This document shows positions 44,467 to 53,737 of a DNA stretch of 64,000 nucleotides, one piece after another. Position numbers and translations under genes: made by a program. Within the stretch, counting starts at the first letter, position 1, and each line of letters opens with the position of its first letter. Source of the stretch: Vibrio cyclitrophicus (lineage in GTDB: Bacteria > Pseudomonadota > Gammaproteobacteria > Enterobacterales > Vibrionaceae). The DNA is taken from the NCBI RefSeq assembly GCF_024347435.1, contig NZ_AP025480.1:2232001-2296000 (forward strand). Reading direction: 5' to 3'. The notes under the pieces were generated by a model. That model saw nothing but the letters and a program-made list of their open reading frames with translations, ran no database searches and was not told where the DNA came from.

Positions 44467-45612
44467 ATGAAAAAAGTAGCATTTATAGCGCCAACCTATC
44501 CTGTGCTCAGTGAGACCTTCATTCAAACAGAGGTCGACTCCGTGAAAGCGTGTGGGCATCAGGTATGCATAATGGCATTCGAAGTAGAAAAAAGTAAAAA
44601 AGCTTTCGACTATGACATTGTCAAAATTGGCAAGGATGTTCGGGCGGGCAAGATAACTAGCATCAATTGGGTGGGTTTTGTCAAAGCACTTTCGTTTGTC
44701 TCTAAGCAGACTAGCATGCCGAAGAAGTCACTTTTTGCTTATGGGTTTAAGCTGGCTTTACAACTTGCAGAAAAAGACGTCAACCATGTTCATGCTCATT
44801 TCTGCCAACACACCACCGCCCACGCTATAGTCGCCGCTAAGCTTCTCAATATAACGTGTTCGTTTGTCGCCCATGGTCATGATGTTTACGAATTCGCTTA
44901 CGATATTGAACGTAAAATTACATCGAGTGATTTTGTGGTCGCAGTCTGTAAAGACATGCTCACAGACTTTAATCACATGGCCAAAGGAAACATAAAGCTC
45001 CTACATTGCGGTGTAAATACCAAGCAATTCCGGTTACACCCAAAGACTGAAACCAAGCAGCTTCGTTTTGTTTTCCTGGGAAGACTAGTTGAACAAAAAG
45101 GTATCCACTTTCTCATTGACGCTTTAGCACCGATAGCCGAGCCTCTCGACATTCATCTCGATATCGTTGGCACTGGAGATTTAGAGTCGCAGTTAAAAAT
45201 GCAAGTAGAGCAACAAGGGTTAACTCGAAATGTCACCTTTCTGGGCTCAAAGCCTCATGAATGGGTAAAAGAAAACCTTCCGCATTACGATTGTTTAGTC
45301 GCTCCTTTCTGTTTTTCAGAAACAGGTTGTGTTGATACTGGGCCGTTAGTACTAAAAGAAGCTATGGCTGTCGGAACCCCCGTGATTACAACCAACATTA
45401 TGGGCTGTAAGGAGATTGTCACACCTGATACTGGCTTTTTAGTGAATGAAAAAAACGTCGACGAGTTAAGAGAAAGCATTGAGCGTTTTGCGCAATTAAG
45501 TAGTAATGACAAAATAGAGATGGGCATGATGGCAAGAACAAGAGTAGAGAAACGCTTCAACTCTCTTAAACAAGCTCAGCAGCTGTCTCACTGGATAGAG
45601 AATCCAGTTTAA
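44467..45612 (+). CDS. Family 4 glycosyltransferase
   Basis: A 381-residue GT-B fold glycosyltransferase starting MKKVAFIAPTYPVLSETFIQ, a typical colanic-acid/WcaL-like N-terminus. The C-terminal domain shows FVFLGRLVEQKGIHFLIDAL and the retaining EX7E region around ETGCVDTGPLVLKEAMAVGT. A strong AGGAGAAG site precedes the ATG. It is divergent from the GT2-flippase operon, with ~290 bases between. Together they make a small glycan-export locus. Confidence 0.9.
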   Translation: MKKVAFIAPTYPVLSETFIQTEVDSVKACGHQVCIMAFEVEKSKKAFDYDIVKIGKDVRAGKITSINWVGFVKALSFVSKQTSMPKKSLFAYGFKLALQLAEKDVNHVHAHFCQHTTAHAIVAAKLLNITCSFVAHGHDVYEFAYDIERKITSSDFVVAVCKDMLTDFNHMAKGNIKLLHCGVNTKQFRLHPKTETKQLRFVFLGRLVEQKGIHFLIDALAPIAEPLDIHLDIVGTGDLESQLKMQVEQQGLTRNVTFLGSKPHEWVKENLPHYDCLVAPFCFSETGCVDTGPLVLKEAMAVGTPVITTNIMGCKEIVTPDTGFLVNEKNVDELRESIERFAQLSSNDKIEMGMMARTRVEKRFNSLKQAQQLSHWIENPV

Positions 45613-45732
45613 GATTGTCTATAAACACGCAAATAGGTGTGCAATGGATTAGAAGCTAAACAAAAAACCATAGCGTCACATTGATACACACTGTAACGCT
45701 TTAGTTCTATACACCATGAGTCTGAATAGAAG

Positions 45733-45752
45733 TAGCCCAATAACGCTGGGCT
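45733..45752. terminator. Hairpin between GT4 and rnhA
   Basis: TAGCCCA, loop ATAACGC, TGGGCTA. It sits in the gap between convergent genes about 120 bases after the GT4 stop. The T tract is weak, so its role as a terminator is tentative. Confidence 0.45.
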
Positions 45753-45791
45753 ATAATGATTCCTTTGACTAAAACAGTTTGTCGTGTGCTC

Positions 45792-46577
45792 TTAACCCGC
45801 TCGCAACGCTAAAATCTCAGTAAGATCGTCCGTCTCTGTATATTGACTCAGACCTTGTTCTTTCGATGCAATCGCAACGATAGACATTCGGTCTGCAAGT
45901 TCATTACCTTCAATACCAACGTGACCGTTAACATGATAGATAGTGATTTGAGAAGCGATCTCTTGGTACATTGCATAGGCTGGCATGATAATATCGAGGT
46001 TTTTAATCTCACCACCCGACTTCGTCCAGCCCTTTTTCTCCCAACCTGAAGCCCACTTGGTAATGCAGTCAATTGAGTATTTTGAGTCACAATAAATCGC
46101 AACAGACAATCCAGCTTGCAGTTTTTCTTTGGCGAGTATAAATGCTTGCTTCAAACCTTGTAGCTCTGCGGTATTGTTGGTGCCCGTAGCTTGGTACAAG
46201 CCATACCACAATTCCGTTAACTCATTATTTAGATAAACCGCTAAACCTGTACCGGCCTCTCCAGGGTTTGGCTCACAAGCACCATCAGTAAAGATCTTGA
46301 TGTCAAAAGGCATATCAGTGATTTGCTGCTCCGAAAGCGGCGGAGTTTTAGCTTTGCTCGCCTTACTTGTAGCACTTGGTTTTACGGATGTAAAATTATA
46401 AGTTGGAGCAGACACAGACGACTTTTTACCACCGAAAGCAGATTCAGCTTCACCTAATGTGGGAAACGATTTGTATCTCGCACCGGCAAAACCATCAACT
46501 TGCGATTTACATTCATTCCAAGTGGTAAAAATACCCGGTGTACGACCTTTCCAAACCACATAATATTTCTTAGCCAA
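45792..46577 (-). CDS. rnhA: Ribonuclease HI with N-terminal hybrid-binding domain
   Basis: A 261-residue RNase H1 of eukaryote-like architecture. The caulimovirus viroplasmin/hybrid-binding domain is at residues 3-50 (YYVVWKGRTPGIFTTWNECK), then a flexible linker (~51-90) and the RNase H domain. Catalytic acids are Asp98 (TDGACEPNPGEAGTG), Glu138 (NNTAELQGLK), Asp164 (YCDSKYSI) and Asp229 (GNELADRMS), with His219 nearby. It degrades RNA in RNA-DNA hybrids. Monocistronic. Confidence 0.95.
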   Translation of the reverse strand: MAKKYYVVWKGRTPGIFTTWNECKSQVDGFAGARYKSFPTLGEAESAFGGKKSSVSAPTYNFTSVKPSATSKASKAKTPPLSEQQITDMPFDIKIFTDGACEPNPGEAGTGLAVYLNNELTELWYGLYQATGTNNTAELQGLKQAFILAKEKLQAGLSVAIYCDSKYSIDCITKWASGWEKKGWTKSGGEIKNLDIIMPAYAMYQEIASQITIYHVNGHVGIEGNELADRMSIVAIASKEQGLSQYTETDDLTEILALRAG

Positions 46578-46771
46578 ACTAACTCCTTACCAGAACCTTA
46601 AAACACGATCCCCACACCAAAATGATTCTGCTGTGGGGATGTTATTATGCCTGATTATGTTCGCAACACATAAATCATTACATAGAAGACACACTGTGTT
46701 GTGAGAATAGATGCGTTGTCAATCAAGTATAGAGCGCTAATTTTAATCACAACCTGAAAGCATCCATCTAA

Positions 46772-47263
46772 TTAGGAGCCTCTATGTTCCTTAAGATCCT
46801 GTTTTAATTTGGTAGTTAAAGTTTGAATCTTAGGTATAACTTGCTGCATTACCGACTGAGTCATAATCATTGACTCTGTTGTCACAGTTGGCATCTTTTT
46901 CAGAATACTCTTACCATGTTCTGTTTTGTAGAAATCGATCATAGCCTCGACCTCAGCTTCAGTGAACTGCTCACTGTAGATCGTTACAATTGTTGGCTCT
47001 AGCTTTTTCCAACTCATCTCTTCTTTCATCAAGTCATTCATGCTGTGATAGTATTCATCAAAAATATCTCGTTCTGAGTCTGAAACCTCGAGTTCTTTAG
47101 ACATATCAGCCATCATGCTATCTATTTGAAGGAATACCGCGTCCAACGTGGAATCGACATCCATGATCTGAAGAAGCTCTTTTACTAACGCTTGCTTCGT
47201 GTCCTGTGCAGCTGACAATTGTAGCGGAACTAGCAGAAAGAAAATGGCGAGAAGTTTGTGCAT
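46772..47263 (-). CDS. DUF2059-family exported protein
   Basis: A 163-residue protein with signal peptide (MHKLLAIFFLLVPLQLSAAQ) and an all-helical DUF2059 domain: KQALVKELLQIMDVDSTLDA, then FTEAEVEAMIDFYKTEHGKS followed by ILKKMP. The family function is unknown and the location is likely periplasmic. I chose MHKLL at 47263 (AGGACTT upstream). An upstream extension has no signal-like character. An inverted repeat (ATCCCCACA/TGTGGGGAT, 46608-46640) lies downstream and may terminate it. Confidence 0.85.
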   Translation of the reverse strand: MHKLLAIFFLLVPLQLSAAQDTKQALVKELLQIMDVDSTLDAVFLQIDSMMADMSKELEVSDSERDIFDEYYHSMNDLMKEEMSWKKLEPTIVTIYSEQFTEAEVEAMIDFYKTEHGKSILKKMPTVTTESMIMTQSVMQQVIPKIQTLTTKLKQDLKEHRGS

Positions 47264-47549
47264 TATTAAGTCCTTTGGGCGATTTATATTAGAGAAAAGA
47301 TTCGTTCGATTTATCACTAAGTGATTGTGTGGCTCAACACAAATTACATATCAACCTTTTGAATTAACTATAAATTTACTTACTTGCAATTCATAATTAA
47401 AACAGATTAAACCACACGAAAGCATATGTAATCAAATGCATCTAATCTTAAACCGCACCATTACGAAAATATACGAAGGACATCACTGAAAGCAGCTCGT
47501 TTCAAAAGATCACTGTGTTTTAGACATACCATGTCTTTTAAGCAGGAAA

Positions 47550-47879
47550 TTAAAGGAAAAGAAACTCAACTGCGACTAAGTTATAGAACAAAAACACGGC
47601 CATACTGACTCCAATCGTTAACAGCACATTTCCTGTTTTCCATATCAGTAACCCAGTCACAAGAGCGCCGATTAAATATGGGTTTTCGAGGCTTGGCCAG
47701 AATGATTGCTCAGGAGCGAATACAATCGGCCCCCAAATAGCCGTTAATACAGCGGGGCTTGAATATCGCAGTAGGCGCCTTGCCGTACTATTCAGCCGAA
47801 GAGGAATTGAAGGCTCTAGAAACACATACCGACTAAAAAAAACAATCGCTGTCATGAGCAATATCGATAACCAAATCAC
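47550..47879 (-). CDS. azlD: AzlD-family branched-chain amino acid exporter subunit
   Basis: A 109-residue membrane protein with about four hydrophobic helices, starting IWLSILLMTAIVFFSRYVFL and containing the conserved YSSPAVLTAIWGPIVF. AzlD works with AzlC as a two-part exporter of branched-chain amino acids. It overlaps azlC by 4 bases. Confidence 0.88.
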   Translation of the reverse strand: MIWLSILLMTAIVFFSRYVFLEPSIPLRLNSTARRLLRYSSPAVLTAIWGPIVFAPEQSFWPSLENPYLIGALVTGLLIWKTGNVLLTIGVSMAVFLFYNLVAVEFLFL

Positions 47880-48610
47880 GCTGATTCTCCTTCATTCGCT
47901 TGTTTCTGACCATTGTGTCGTTCAACAAATGATTCACTAATGAAGCCCGCCAACATACCTGAAATCGCAGCAATCATCAGCCCCCCTTCAACCTGATTGA
48001 CCGCCATTGCCACAGAGGTCACCAATGACACCACAACACACACCACCGTTGGCAGTGTTCGAATCAAAGGAAAAACCAAAGCAATGAAAGTTGCGGCGAC
48101 CGCGAAATCGAGGCCAATTTCGTTAAGTGATGGAATTTGACTACCTGCGACAATGCCGACAAAGCTGGCAATATTCCAAACGAGGTAAAATCCGCCACCC
48201 ACGCCCGCGGCATACCAACGATTAAACTCTTGTTGGGATTGCCCACTGCAAATCGCGAACAGTTCATCAGTGAGCCAAAAACCAAGCAGTAAACGCCAAC
48301 GTGCAGGAAGGTGACTAATTTTGTCACGCATAGAGACACTATAAAGAAAGTGTCTTGACGTAATAAACAGCGTAGTTAACAACATAGTCCCTAAACCAAT
48401 ACCCGCTTTAAACATACCCGCAGCCACTAGCTGAGCTGAGCCCGCAAATAAAATGGCAGACATAGCCTGAGCTTGAAGCTGATTCAGTCCAGCATCTATC
48501 GCATACGAGCCTGCTAATATGCCCCACGGTATGACGGCAATACTTAACGGCATCGCTGCCATAACGCCTTTCCATAACTGCGTACGTTTATCCATTGTGT
48601 TGTTATCCAT
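47876..48610 (-). CDS. azlC: AzlC-family amino acid permease
   Basis: A 244-residue membrane protein with about seven hydrophobic helices: MPLSIAVIPWGILAGSYAID, FAGSAQLVAAGMFKAG and SRHFLYSVSMRD are AzlC hallmarks. It forms an export system with AzlD, to which it is translationally coupled. The AraC regulator 123 bases upstream on the same strand is its likely controller, a common azlCD neighbourhood. Confidence 0.92.
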   Translation of the reverse strand: MDNNTMDKRTQLWKGVMAAMPLSIAVIPWGILAGSYAIDAGLNQLQAQAMSAILFAGSAQLVAAGMFKAGIGLGTMLLTTLFITSRHFLYSVSMRDKISHLPARWRLLLGFWLTDELFAICSGQSQQEFNRWYAAGVGGGFYLVWNIASFVGIVAGSQIPSLNEIGLDFAVAATFIALVFPLIRTLPTVVCVVVSLVTSVAMAVNQVEGGLMIAAISGMLAGFISESFVERHNGQKQANEGESA

Positions 48611-48732
48611 ATTCTCTTAGTTCTCGTTACATTGGTTTTCCACTGTAAAAGAGCGCTCACTTATTCGATTGTACAAAGTTGCTTTGTCACAAAAGCTAAG
48701 GTACCAAGTCAAAGCAATCAAATTAAATTAAA

Positions 48733-49566
48733 TCAACGCATCTTAATGTACTGACCTGGAGTGTAACCGTTGGCTTTCTTAAAGTGCCTATGAAAATGAC
48801 TTTGATCGTGAAAACCGCACTCTTGCGCGGTATCCGAGATCGAATGCCCTTGCTTTAACAATTTACGCGAAAGCCTGAGTCGGGATTGAATTTGATATGC
48901 ATGTGGCGGAAGAGCAAATTCTTTTTGAAAGGAGCGCACCAAGTGAAATGGACTTAAAGCCGCAAGCTTCGACAATTCTTCCAATGACACATCTGCTTGT
49001 GGAAAATCGTCTAAAAACTCTTTCACTAGAACAAGTTGGCGTTGAGTTTTTCCATCTAACAGAGGCTTAAGGCTCGACTTCCCATGTCGGCTAATCAGTT
49101 TAACCAACATCCCGTACATCAAGGTTTCTCTTAGCAGGCGATTATCTGATTCATCAATCGTGTTGAAAACTAATCTGAGTTGATTGGCGAGTTCAGGGTC
49201 TTCAACCACCGCTCTAGGAAAGTAAGGAGCCCCATAATTCGGCAGATTGAGTTCCTGCGTGATTTTGGCAAGTTGTTCTGGCAGTGGATACATTGCACGA
49301 TACGCCCAGCCACCTTCGGTAGCAGAATGACCGCTATGAACTTCATCAGCATTGACCAGAATGATCGCATCTTGAGGCGCGACATGATGCCCTCCGGTTC
49401 GATAGAAGCGCTGAGCCCCCTGCTCAATCACACCGAGTGTGTAACCTTCATGGCTATGACGTGAGAAGTTCTGCTTTTCATATTCTGCATTGAGGATTTC
49501 AAGGCCACCGAGCTCTTCTGTGATCTTGTATTCGGCTTTCTCTTTAGAACGCTTTTTGTTATCCAT
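48733..49566 (-). CDS. AraC-family transcriptional regulator
   Basis: A 277-residue regulator. An N-terminal cupin (AraC_binding) domain (FSRHSHEGYTLGVIEQGAQR, then QDAIILVNADEVHSGH) is followed by two C-terminal helix-turn-helix motifs (VSLEELSKLAALSPFHLVRS and ISDTAQECGFHDQSHFHRHF, then TPGQY). The start is uncertain among an ATG at 49566, an ATG at 49572 and a TTG at 49578. I prefer 49566, which has GGGGAT at proper spacing. It probably regulates azlCD downstream. Confidence 0.9.
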   Translation of the reverse strand: MDNKKRSKEKAEYKITEELGGLEILNAEYEKQNFSRHSHEGYTLGVIEQGAQRFYRTGGHHVAPQDAIILVNADEVHSGHSATEGGWAYRAMYPLPEQLAKITQELNLPNYGAPYFPRAVVEDPELANQLRLVFNTIDESDNRLLRETLMYGMLVKLISRHGKSSLKPLLDGKTQRQLVLVKEFLDDFPQADVSLEELSKLAALSPFHLVRSFQKEFALPPHAYQIQSRLRLSRKLLKQGHSISDTAQECGFHDQSHFHRHFKKANGYTPGQYIKMR

Positions 49567-49812
49567 AACCATCCCCAAGCCTGTTAATTATCGAGCGACT
49601 TATCAGTCTACTCTATAGGCTCTCGCAACTTTTGTACAAAATTGCGCATTTGGTCGTTTAACAAGAAGGTCAAGAAACAACAGAACACAACAACCTACCA
49701 CTTAGTTGGTACAAAGATCTCATTGCGTCATGGATTGAATTAAAATTGACAATTTTTAACGTCATCCATCCTCATAATCGACACCAAACTCCGTTAGTTC
49801 TCTTAAAAAGCC

Positions 49813-50085
49813 ATGAAACCAACACCAACCTTGATTATTTTATTTCTGTTAAACCTGACAGGATGCACGCACAATCAGTCAAAAATACTGAATGTGAACA
49901 CTTCATCAGTCAATACCTACCCACAGTCGATGTCCAACTTGCAACTGTGCGATACTTTATATTACGGGCGCTCAAGTAACCAAACACTCGCCGCAATTGG
50001 CAGCGAGTTTAATCGAAGAGGGTTGTCAAAAAATTGGTGCGATACCGAAACCAACAAACTGTATTTCACAAAGACAGTAGATTGA
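49813..50085 (+). CDS. Small lipoprotein of unknown function
   Basis: A 90-residue predicted lipoprotein with lipobox LTGC (Cys 18): MKPTPTLIILFLLNLTGC. The mature part carries NLQLCDTLYYGRSSNQTLAA and GLSKNWCDTETN, with two Cys that could form a disulfide. I recognise no named family, although similar short lipoproteins occur in Vibrio. Monocistronic. Confidence 0.65.
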   Translation: MKPTPTLIILFLLNLTGCTHNQSKILNVNTSSVNTYPQSMSNLQLCDTLYYGRSSNQTLAAIGSEFNRRGLSKNWCDTETNKLYFTKTVD

Positions 50086-50328
50086 TTTGCGGGGCAAATA
50101 GAACACAAAGAAGATTCAGAGGAAGAAGCTTCTGCTGTTGTGCTGCCAGCTAATTAGGATAAATAAAATCAGTTGTATATTAAAAGGCGATTCAACGAAG
50201 TTACACACTGTACTTATACCAACTCATCTGCATATTTGAGCCTTATTACAAATTTACCCACATTTATATTGATAAATATTAACAAGTAGTTAACTATCGA
50301 TATCCATTACTACTATAAGGAAATGAAA

Positions 50329-51090
50329 ATGAAATGGATATTAGTTGCATTCGTCAGTGTTTTCTCTGTGTTCACATACGCAAAAGATTGGAAACAGATT
50401 CGTTTTACTGTTGAAGGGGCTTACCCACCATTTAGTTGGACAACACAAGATGGTCAGCTTGAAGGGTTCGAGGTCGATTTAGCCAACGCGTTGTGTATTG
50501 AGTTGGGTGTCAAATGTATTATCTCAAAAACAGATTGGGACGGTATTATCCCGTCACTCTTAAGTCGTAAGAATGATGCGATAATCGCAGCAATGACAAT
50601 CACCGAAGAACGTGAAAAGAAAGTTAACTTCACCATCCCATATGCCAAAGTACCTACTCGCTTTGTGATGAAAAAAGGCAGAGAGATCAACATGGATGAT
50701 GACAGCTTGAATAACCTGACTATTGGGGTTCAGCGGGCAACGATTGGTGATAAATATCTTTCTGAGATATACCCAGATGTAGACATTAAACGTTATGGCT
50801 CATTCGATGAAGCCTTTACTGATTTACTGAACGGTCGCCTTGATACTGTGTTTGGTGGCTCAATGGGACTCAACACAGGCTTCCTTGAAACGGAACAAGG
50901 CAAGGACTACCATTTTACCGGCCCTAAATTTACAGAAGAGAAGTGGTTTGGTCGAGGTATTGGCGTCGCTGTTAGAAAACAAGATAACGAATTGAAAGAT
51001 CTTATCGATAGCGGGCTACAAAGGCTGATTGACAATGGTCAGCACCAAAAAATTGCGAGCAAATACTTTTCGTACAGCATTTACGAATAG
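50329..51090 (+). CDS. Amino acid ABC transporter-type solute-binding protein
   Basis: A 253-residue periplasmic binding protein of the HisJ/ArgT (SBP_bac_3) family, with signal peptide MKWILVAFVSVFSVFTYA. Conserved features are GAYPPFSW, LEGFEVDLANALC, DWDGIIPSLLSRKNDAIIAA, MTITEEREKKVNFTIPY and a C-terminal DLIDSGLQRLIDNGQHQKIA. I chose the second ATG (50329), as AAGGAA directly abuts the first (50323). No permease or ATPase gene is adjacent, so it is an orphan that may serve a transporter elsewhere or a sensor. Confidence 0.9.
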   Translation: MKWILVAFVSVFSVFTYAKDWKQIRFTVEGAYPPFSWTTQDGQLEGFEVDLANALCIELGVKCIISKTDWDGIIPSLLSRKNDAIIAAMTITEEREKKVNFTIPYAKVPTRFVMKKGREINMDDDSLNNLTIGVQRATIGDKYLSEIYPDVDIKRYGSFDEAFTDLLNGRLDTVFGGSMGLNTGFLETEQGKDYHFTGPKFTEEKWFGRGIGVAVRKQDNELKDLIDSGLQRLIDNGQHQKIASKYFSYSIYE

Positions 51091-51098
51091 ACTAGAGT

Positions 51099-51140
51099 AA
51101 AAAGTGAACTTCACTACTTACAAGTATTGTTCACTTTTTT
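51099..51140 (+). terminator. Intrinsic terminator of the solute-binding protein gene
   Basis: AAAAAGTGAAC (51099-51109) pairs with GTTCACTTTTTT (51129-51140) around a 19-base loop. It follows the stop codon by 8 bases. Confidence 0.85.
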
Positions 51141-51176
51141 AAAGCTACAGATAGCAAAAAGCCGCTCATTAAGAGC

Positions 51177-52617
51177 CAACACCTATCATTTAAGGTGTTT
51201 AGATCGCACAGTGTAGCGAGTCTTACTAAAACGAACGGTCCTACCTTTGGGCCGTTTTTGTTTTTCGGGCAAAATATAACGTTTCACTCGCTCTCTCATA
51301 GCTCGCAGCTTTTTGGGAATAGAACCTGGAGAAGCGATAGCACACCACATTAGCTCATCTTGAATATCTCGAAGTGCCATCGTAAAGCTTATCCTAAGTG
51401 GTGAGACTTCTGCCTCTTTTGCTATTCGGCTAATCTCCAGACGGATTAAGTTATACGCGATAAGGATACCCCATACCTCTTGCTTTACACCCTCTACAGA
51501 TTGACTGCGGAGCAGAATTTCATCTTCAAGCATGTCATGCTTAATCTCGCCATAACTCTTCTCGATTTCCCACCTTTCGAAGTACACGTCTAATAATGAT
51601 TTTAAACTGTATTTTCTATCTGTTAGAGAAGTCAGCAGCCCTTGTATATGATTGGGTTGTTGTTCACCATCATCGGGGTATAGAGCCAGCCTCGCTTTCC
51701 ACGTTTCCGGGAGGCTCGGGTCTTGCTTTCTAGCTTGTGGAGAGACTTTCATCTCTACAATCAGATCTCGCCCATCATCATCGAGTTGCTCGATGGTTTC
51801 ATACTTCACATTCGACTTTATGGGCGTCATCCAGTGACTTGTCCCATGCTCTCGTTGCCAGTTAAGCATAAGCTCTGCGCTCAGGTAGCAACGGTCAAAA
51901 ATGGTCAATGAATTCGGGACAGCTGATGAAATTAAATCTTTTGCATAGCTAATTTCACCTTTAGAACTTTCCCCAAAAGCCACATCATGAATAAGTCGAC
52001 TCCGTAGGGATGTGAGTGCGCACATTCGAACGATTGGATATTCAGTGTGCCTGTCTTTTCGGTAGTAAACATATTGATAATGCTCAGCTAAGCTTGGGTT
52101 ATCGTGCGTTCTAAACTGTGTGCCATCAATTGAAAATAGGCTCAAACCATTCCATTTATCACCCGCATCTTCCGACTGTGTCCAGTGCTTTGCTGTGATT
52201 GAGAATAATGACTCTAAAGGTTTAGCGGTGAGGCGCTTTCTCGCCTGGGGAATCGCACTAGGTGCAATAGACTCACCCAATGAGTTAGACAATTTGAGGT
52301 CGAGTTTATCGAGTACATCGGTAATCGGTCTATCTCGATAGAGACCAATACCAACGACTAACCATACAACAAGTTCGGCAGGTAACTTTCTACGACGCAT
52401 ACTCGCTTTGTTCGTTTCAGATAAAGCTTGGTTTATCCAATCTAGCGGAAGGTCTTTTTGGAACAAAGAAAGAGATTCTGGATTAGCAAAATCGTCAACA
52501 TCGATTAACCAGTGTGACAGCATAAAAAATACCCTTAAACAGAAGTGCTTAAGGGTATTGTCAACCATCTGCAGGATCGTTCAACTGATCAGGAAAATGC
52601 TTAAATGATCAGTGTTA
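51177..52617 (-). mobile_element. Complete IS4-family insertion sequence (about 1441 bp)
   Basis: Imperfect terminal inverted repeats of about 18 bases are visible: CAACACCTATCATTTAAG at the left and, in reverse complement, TAACACTGATCATTTAAG at the right. They are flanked by a perfect 13-bp duplication GCTCATTAAGAGC (51164-51176 and 52618-52630). One transposase gene fills it, and its stop codon lies within the left repeat. The target was the 4.5S RNA terminator hairpin. Confidence 0.93.
51186..52523 (-). CDS. IS4-family DDE transposase
   Basis: A 445-residue transposase. It shows the first Asp in FSIDGTQFRTHD, the second in TIFDRCYLSAEL, and the IS4 YREK signature YFERWEIEKSYGEIK with the catalytic Glu. 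A conserved N-terminal domain (LPAELVVWLVVGIGLYRDRP) precedes the core. The start MLSHWLIDVD at 52523 is favoured over an upstream extension. The frame is intact, so the element may still be mobile. Confidence 0.93.
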   Translation of the reverse strand: MLSHWLIDVDDFANPESLSLFQKDLPLDWINQALSETNKASMRRRKLPAELVVWLVVGIGLYRDRPITDVLDKLDLKLSNSLGESIAPSAIPQARKRLTAKPLESLFSITAKHWTQSEDAGDKWNGLSLFSIDGTQFRTHDNPSLAEHYQYVYYRKDRHTEYPIVRMCALTSLRSRLIHDVAFGESSKGEISYAKDLISSAVPNSLTIFDRCYLSAELMLNWQREHGTSHWMTPIKSNVKYETIEQLDDDGRDLIVEMKVSPQARKQDPSLPETWKARLALYPDDGEQQPNHIQGLLTSLTDRKYSLKSLLDVYFERWEIEKSYGEIKHDMLEDEILLRSQSVEGVKQEVWGILIAYNLIRLEISRIAKEAEVSPLRISFTMALRDIQDELMWCAIASPGSIPKKLRAMRERVKRYILPEKQKRPKGRTVRFSKTRYTVRSKHLK

Positions 52618-52640
52618 GCTCATTAAGAGCGGCTTTTTTT
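52618..52640 (-). terminator. Interrupted terminator of the 4.5S RNA gene
   Basis: Joining both sides of the IS4 element restores GCCGCTC, loop, GAGCGGC followed by a T run on each strand, a bidirectional terminator. On the minus strand only GCCGCTCTTAATGAGC remains next to ffs. The distal stem bases and the T tract are now at 51157-51163, beyond the element. Confidence 0.8.
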
Positions 52641-52642
52641 AT

Positions 52643-52750
52643 GGGTGGAAGCCCCAGCCACATCCCGGCACACACGTCGCCTGCTGCGGCTGCTCCCTTC
52701 CAGGCCTGACCGAGTTCACAAGTTAGTGTTGCGGGAGGACCAGAGCCTCC
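52643..52750 (-). ncRNA. ffs: 4.5S RNA of the signal recognition particle
   Basis: The minus-strand sequence runs from GGAGGCTCTGGTCCTCCC to GGCTTCCACCC, with the conserved SRP domain IV around GGTCAGGCCTGGAAGGGAG, CAGCC and GTGTGCCGGGATG. It is about 108 nt, near the 114-nt E. coli RNA. It pairs with Ffh and FtsY in membrane protein targeting. Position next to atl-ybaY-tesB is the same as in enterobacteria. The IS4-family element begins 25 bases beyond the RNA 3' end. Confidence 0.95.
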
Positions 52751-52942
52751 ATAGATTCTTTTTCTAAGAGGCTTGCCTCAAAGAGTGATTGGATTATTAA
52801 GCATCGCAGCAACCATTGCAAGCTCTTCGACCCTATTTTTGAACAATTGCGGTCTAAGTGCTTATCCTTTATTCAAACCACTAGAAAATCGTAGGTAAAT
52901 TCACCATTTACCTACGTTCGAAGGATTTGAGCATCTTTAAGG

Positions 52943-53686
52943 CTAGATATCGATATCTTCGTTATCTTCGGTACGAATGATGTAATCAGTCATCCATGCT
53001 GTGCCTAGCAAGCACAACCAAACCACAAATACCGGATTTGGAACTTCAATGCTTGGCGTGATCACCAGAGCAGCAAAGCCTACCGTAGGCAGTGTCCAAC
53101 ATAATAGCTTGTTCCAACGGAAGGTCTTCAAGCGTGTCAGCGTTTCCATCGACGCCATGATGCCCGTTACACACAAAGCAACCAAAGCGGCATATGGCAA
53201 GTCGGCTATCCATAATGGCAATATCAAACCCAATGACCACCAGCTGTGTCGGCTGGCTGGCTTAAGGTGATTTGCCGCCCACCAAATAACGATGATTGAC
53301 AATGTTTGTAGTGTGGTAACCCATGGAACACCATCAAGCTTACCTGCCGATTGCGTAACCATGATTCCCACCTGTAAAGTGGTAACGATCAGTCCGGAAA
53401 TAATGACAACGGATAAACTGCTGCGTTTTGAAAAGACAACCATCAGCAATGGGAACAAAACCCATGCACTGACCGATAGCGTGATAGGTTGTAAAGGAAG
53501 CGTTAAACCATAAGTGGTCATAGAAACAAGCAAAGCTAATCCTGCAATGCCGCCCTGCGGTAATATCCACAATGCAGGAATGACCATTGCAAGCACTGGA
53601 ATGTCACCTTCACTTAAACTGATTGCTCTCGCACAAACAACCGCTAATAATGTGGTGATCAAGAACTGAAATGTTGAAAATACCAT
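52943..53686 (-). CDS. Integral membrane protein of unknown function
   Basis: A 247-residue protein with about seven or eight hydrophobic segments and an acidic C-terminal tail (TEDNEDIDI). I recognise no transport signature. Such a gene beside atl appears to be a Vibrio-type conserved hypothetical. It is divergent from atl, with about 50 bases between the starts. Confidence 0.7.
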   Translation of the reverse strand: MVFSTFQFLITTLLAVVCARAISLSEGDIPVLAMVIPALWILPQGGIAGLALLVSMTTYGLTLPLQPITLSVSAWVLFPLLMVVFSKRSSLSVVIISGLIVTTLQVGIMVTQSAGKLDGVPWVTTLQTLSIIVIWWAANHLKPASRHSWWSLGLILPLWIADLPYAALVALCVTGIMASMETLTRLKTFRWNKLLCWTLPTVGFAALVITPSIEVPNPVFVVWLCLLGTAWMTDYIIRTEDNEDIDI

Positions 53687-53737
53687 AGCCCTCTCCTTCT
53701 ACCGATCCGTGGTATTAATGAACTAGGAACTTTTAGT

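Noticed and set aside
52943..53686. Membrane protein considered as an amtB-type ammonium channel, by analogy with the E. coli tesB-amtB region
   Set aside because: No AmtB motifs, wrong size, and located on the other side of atl.
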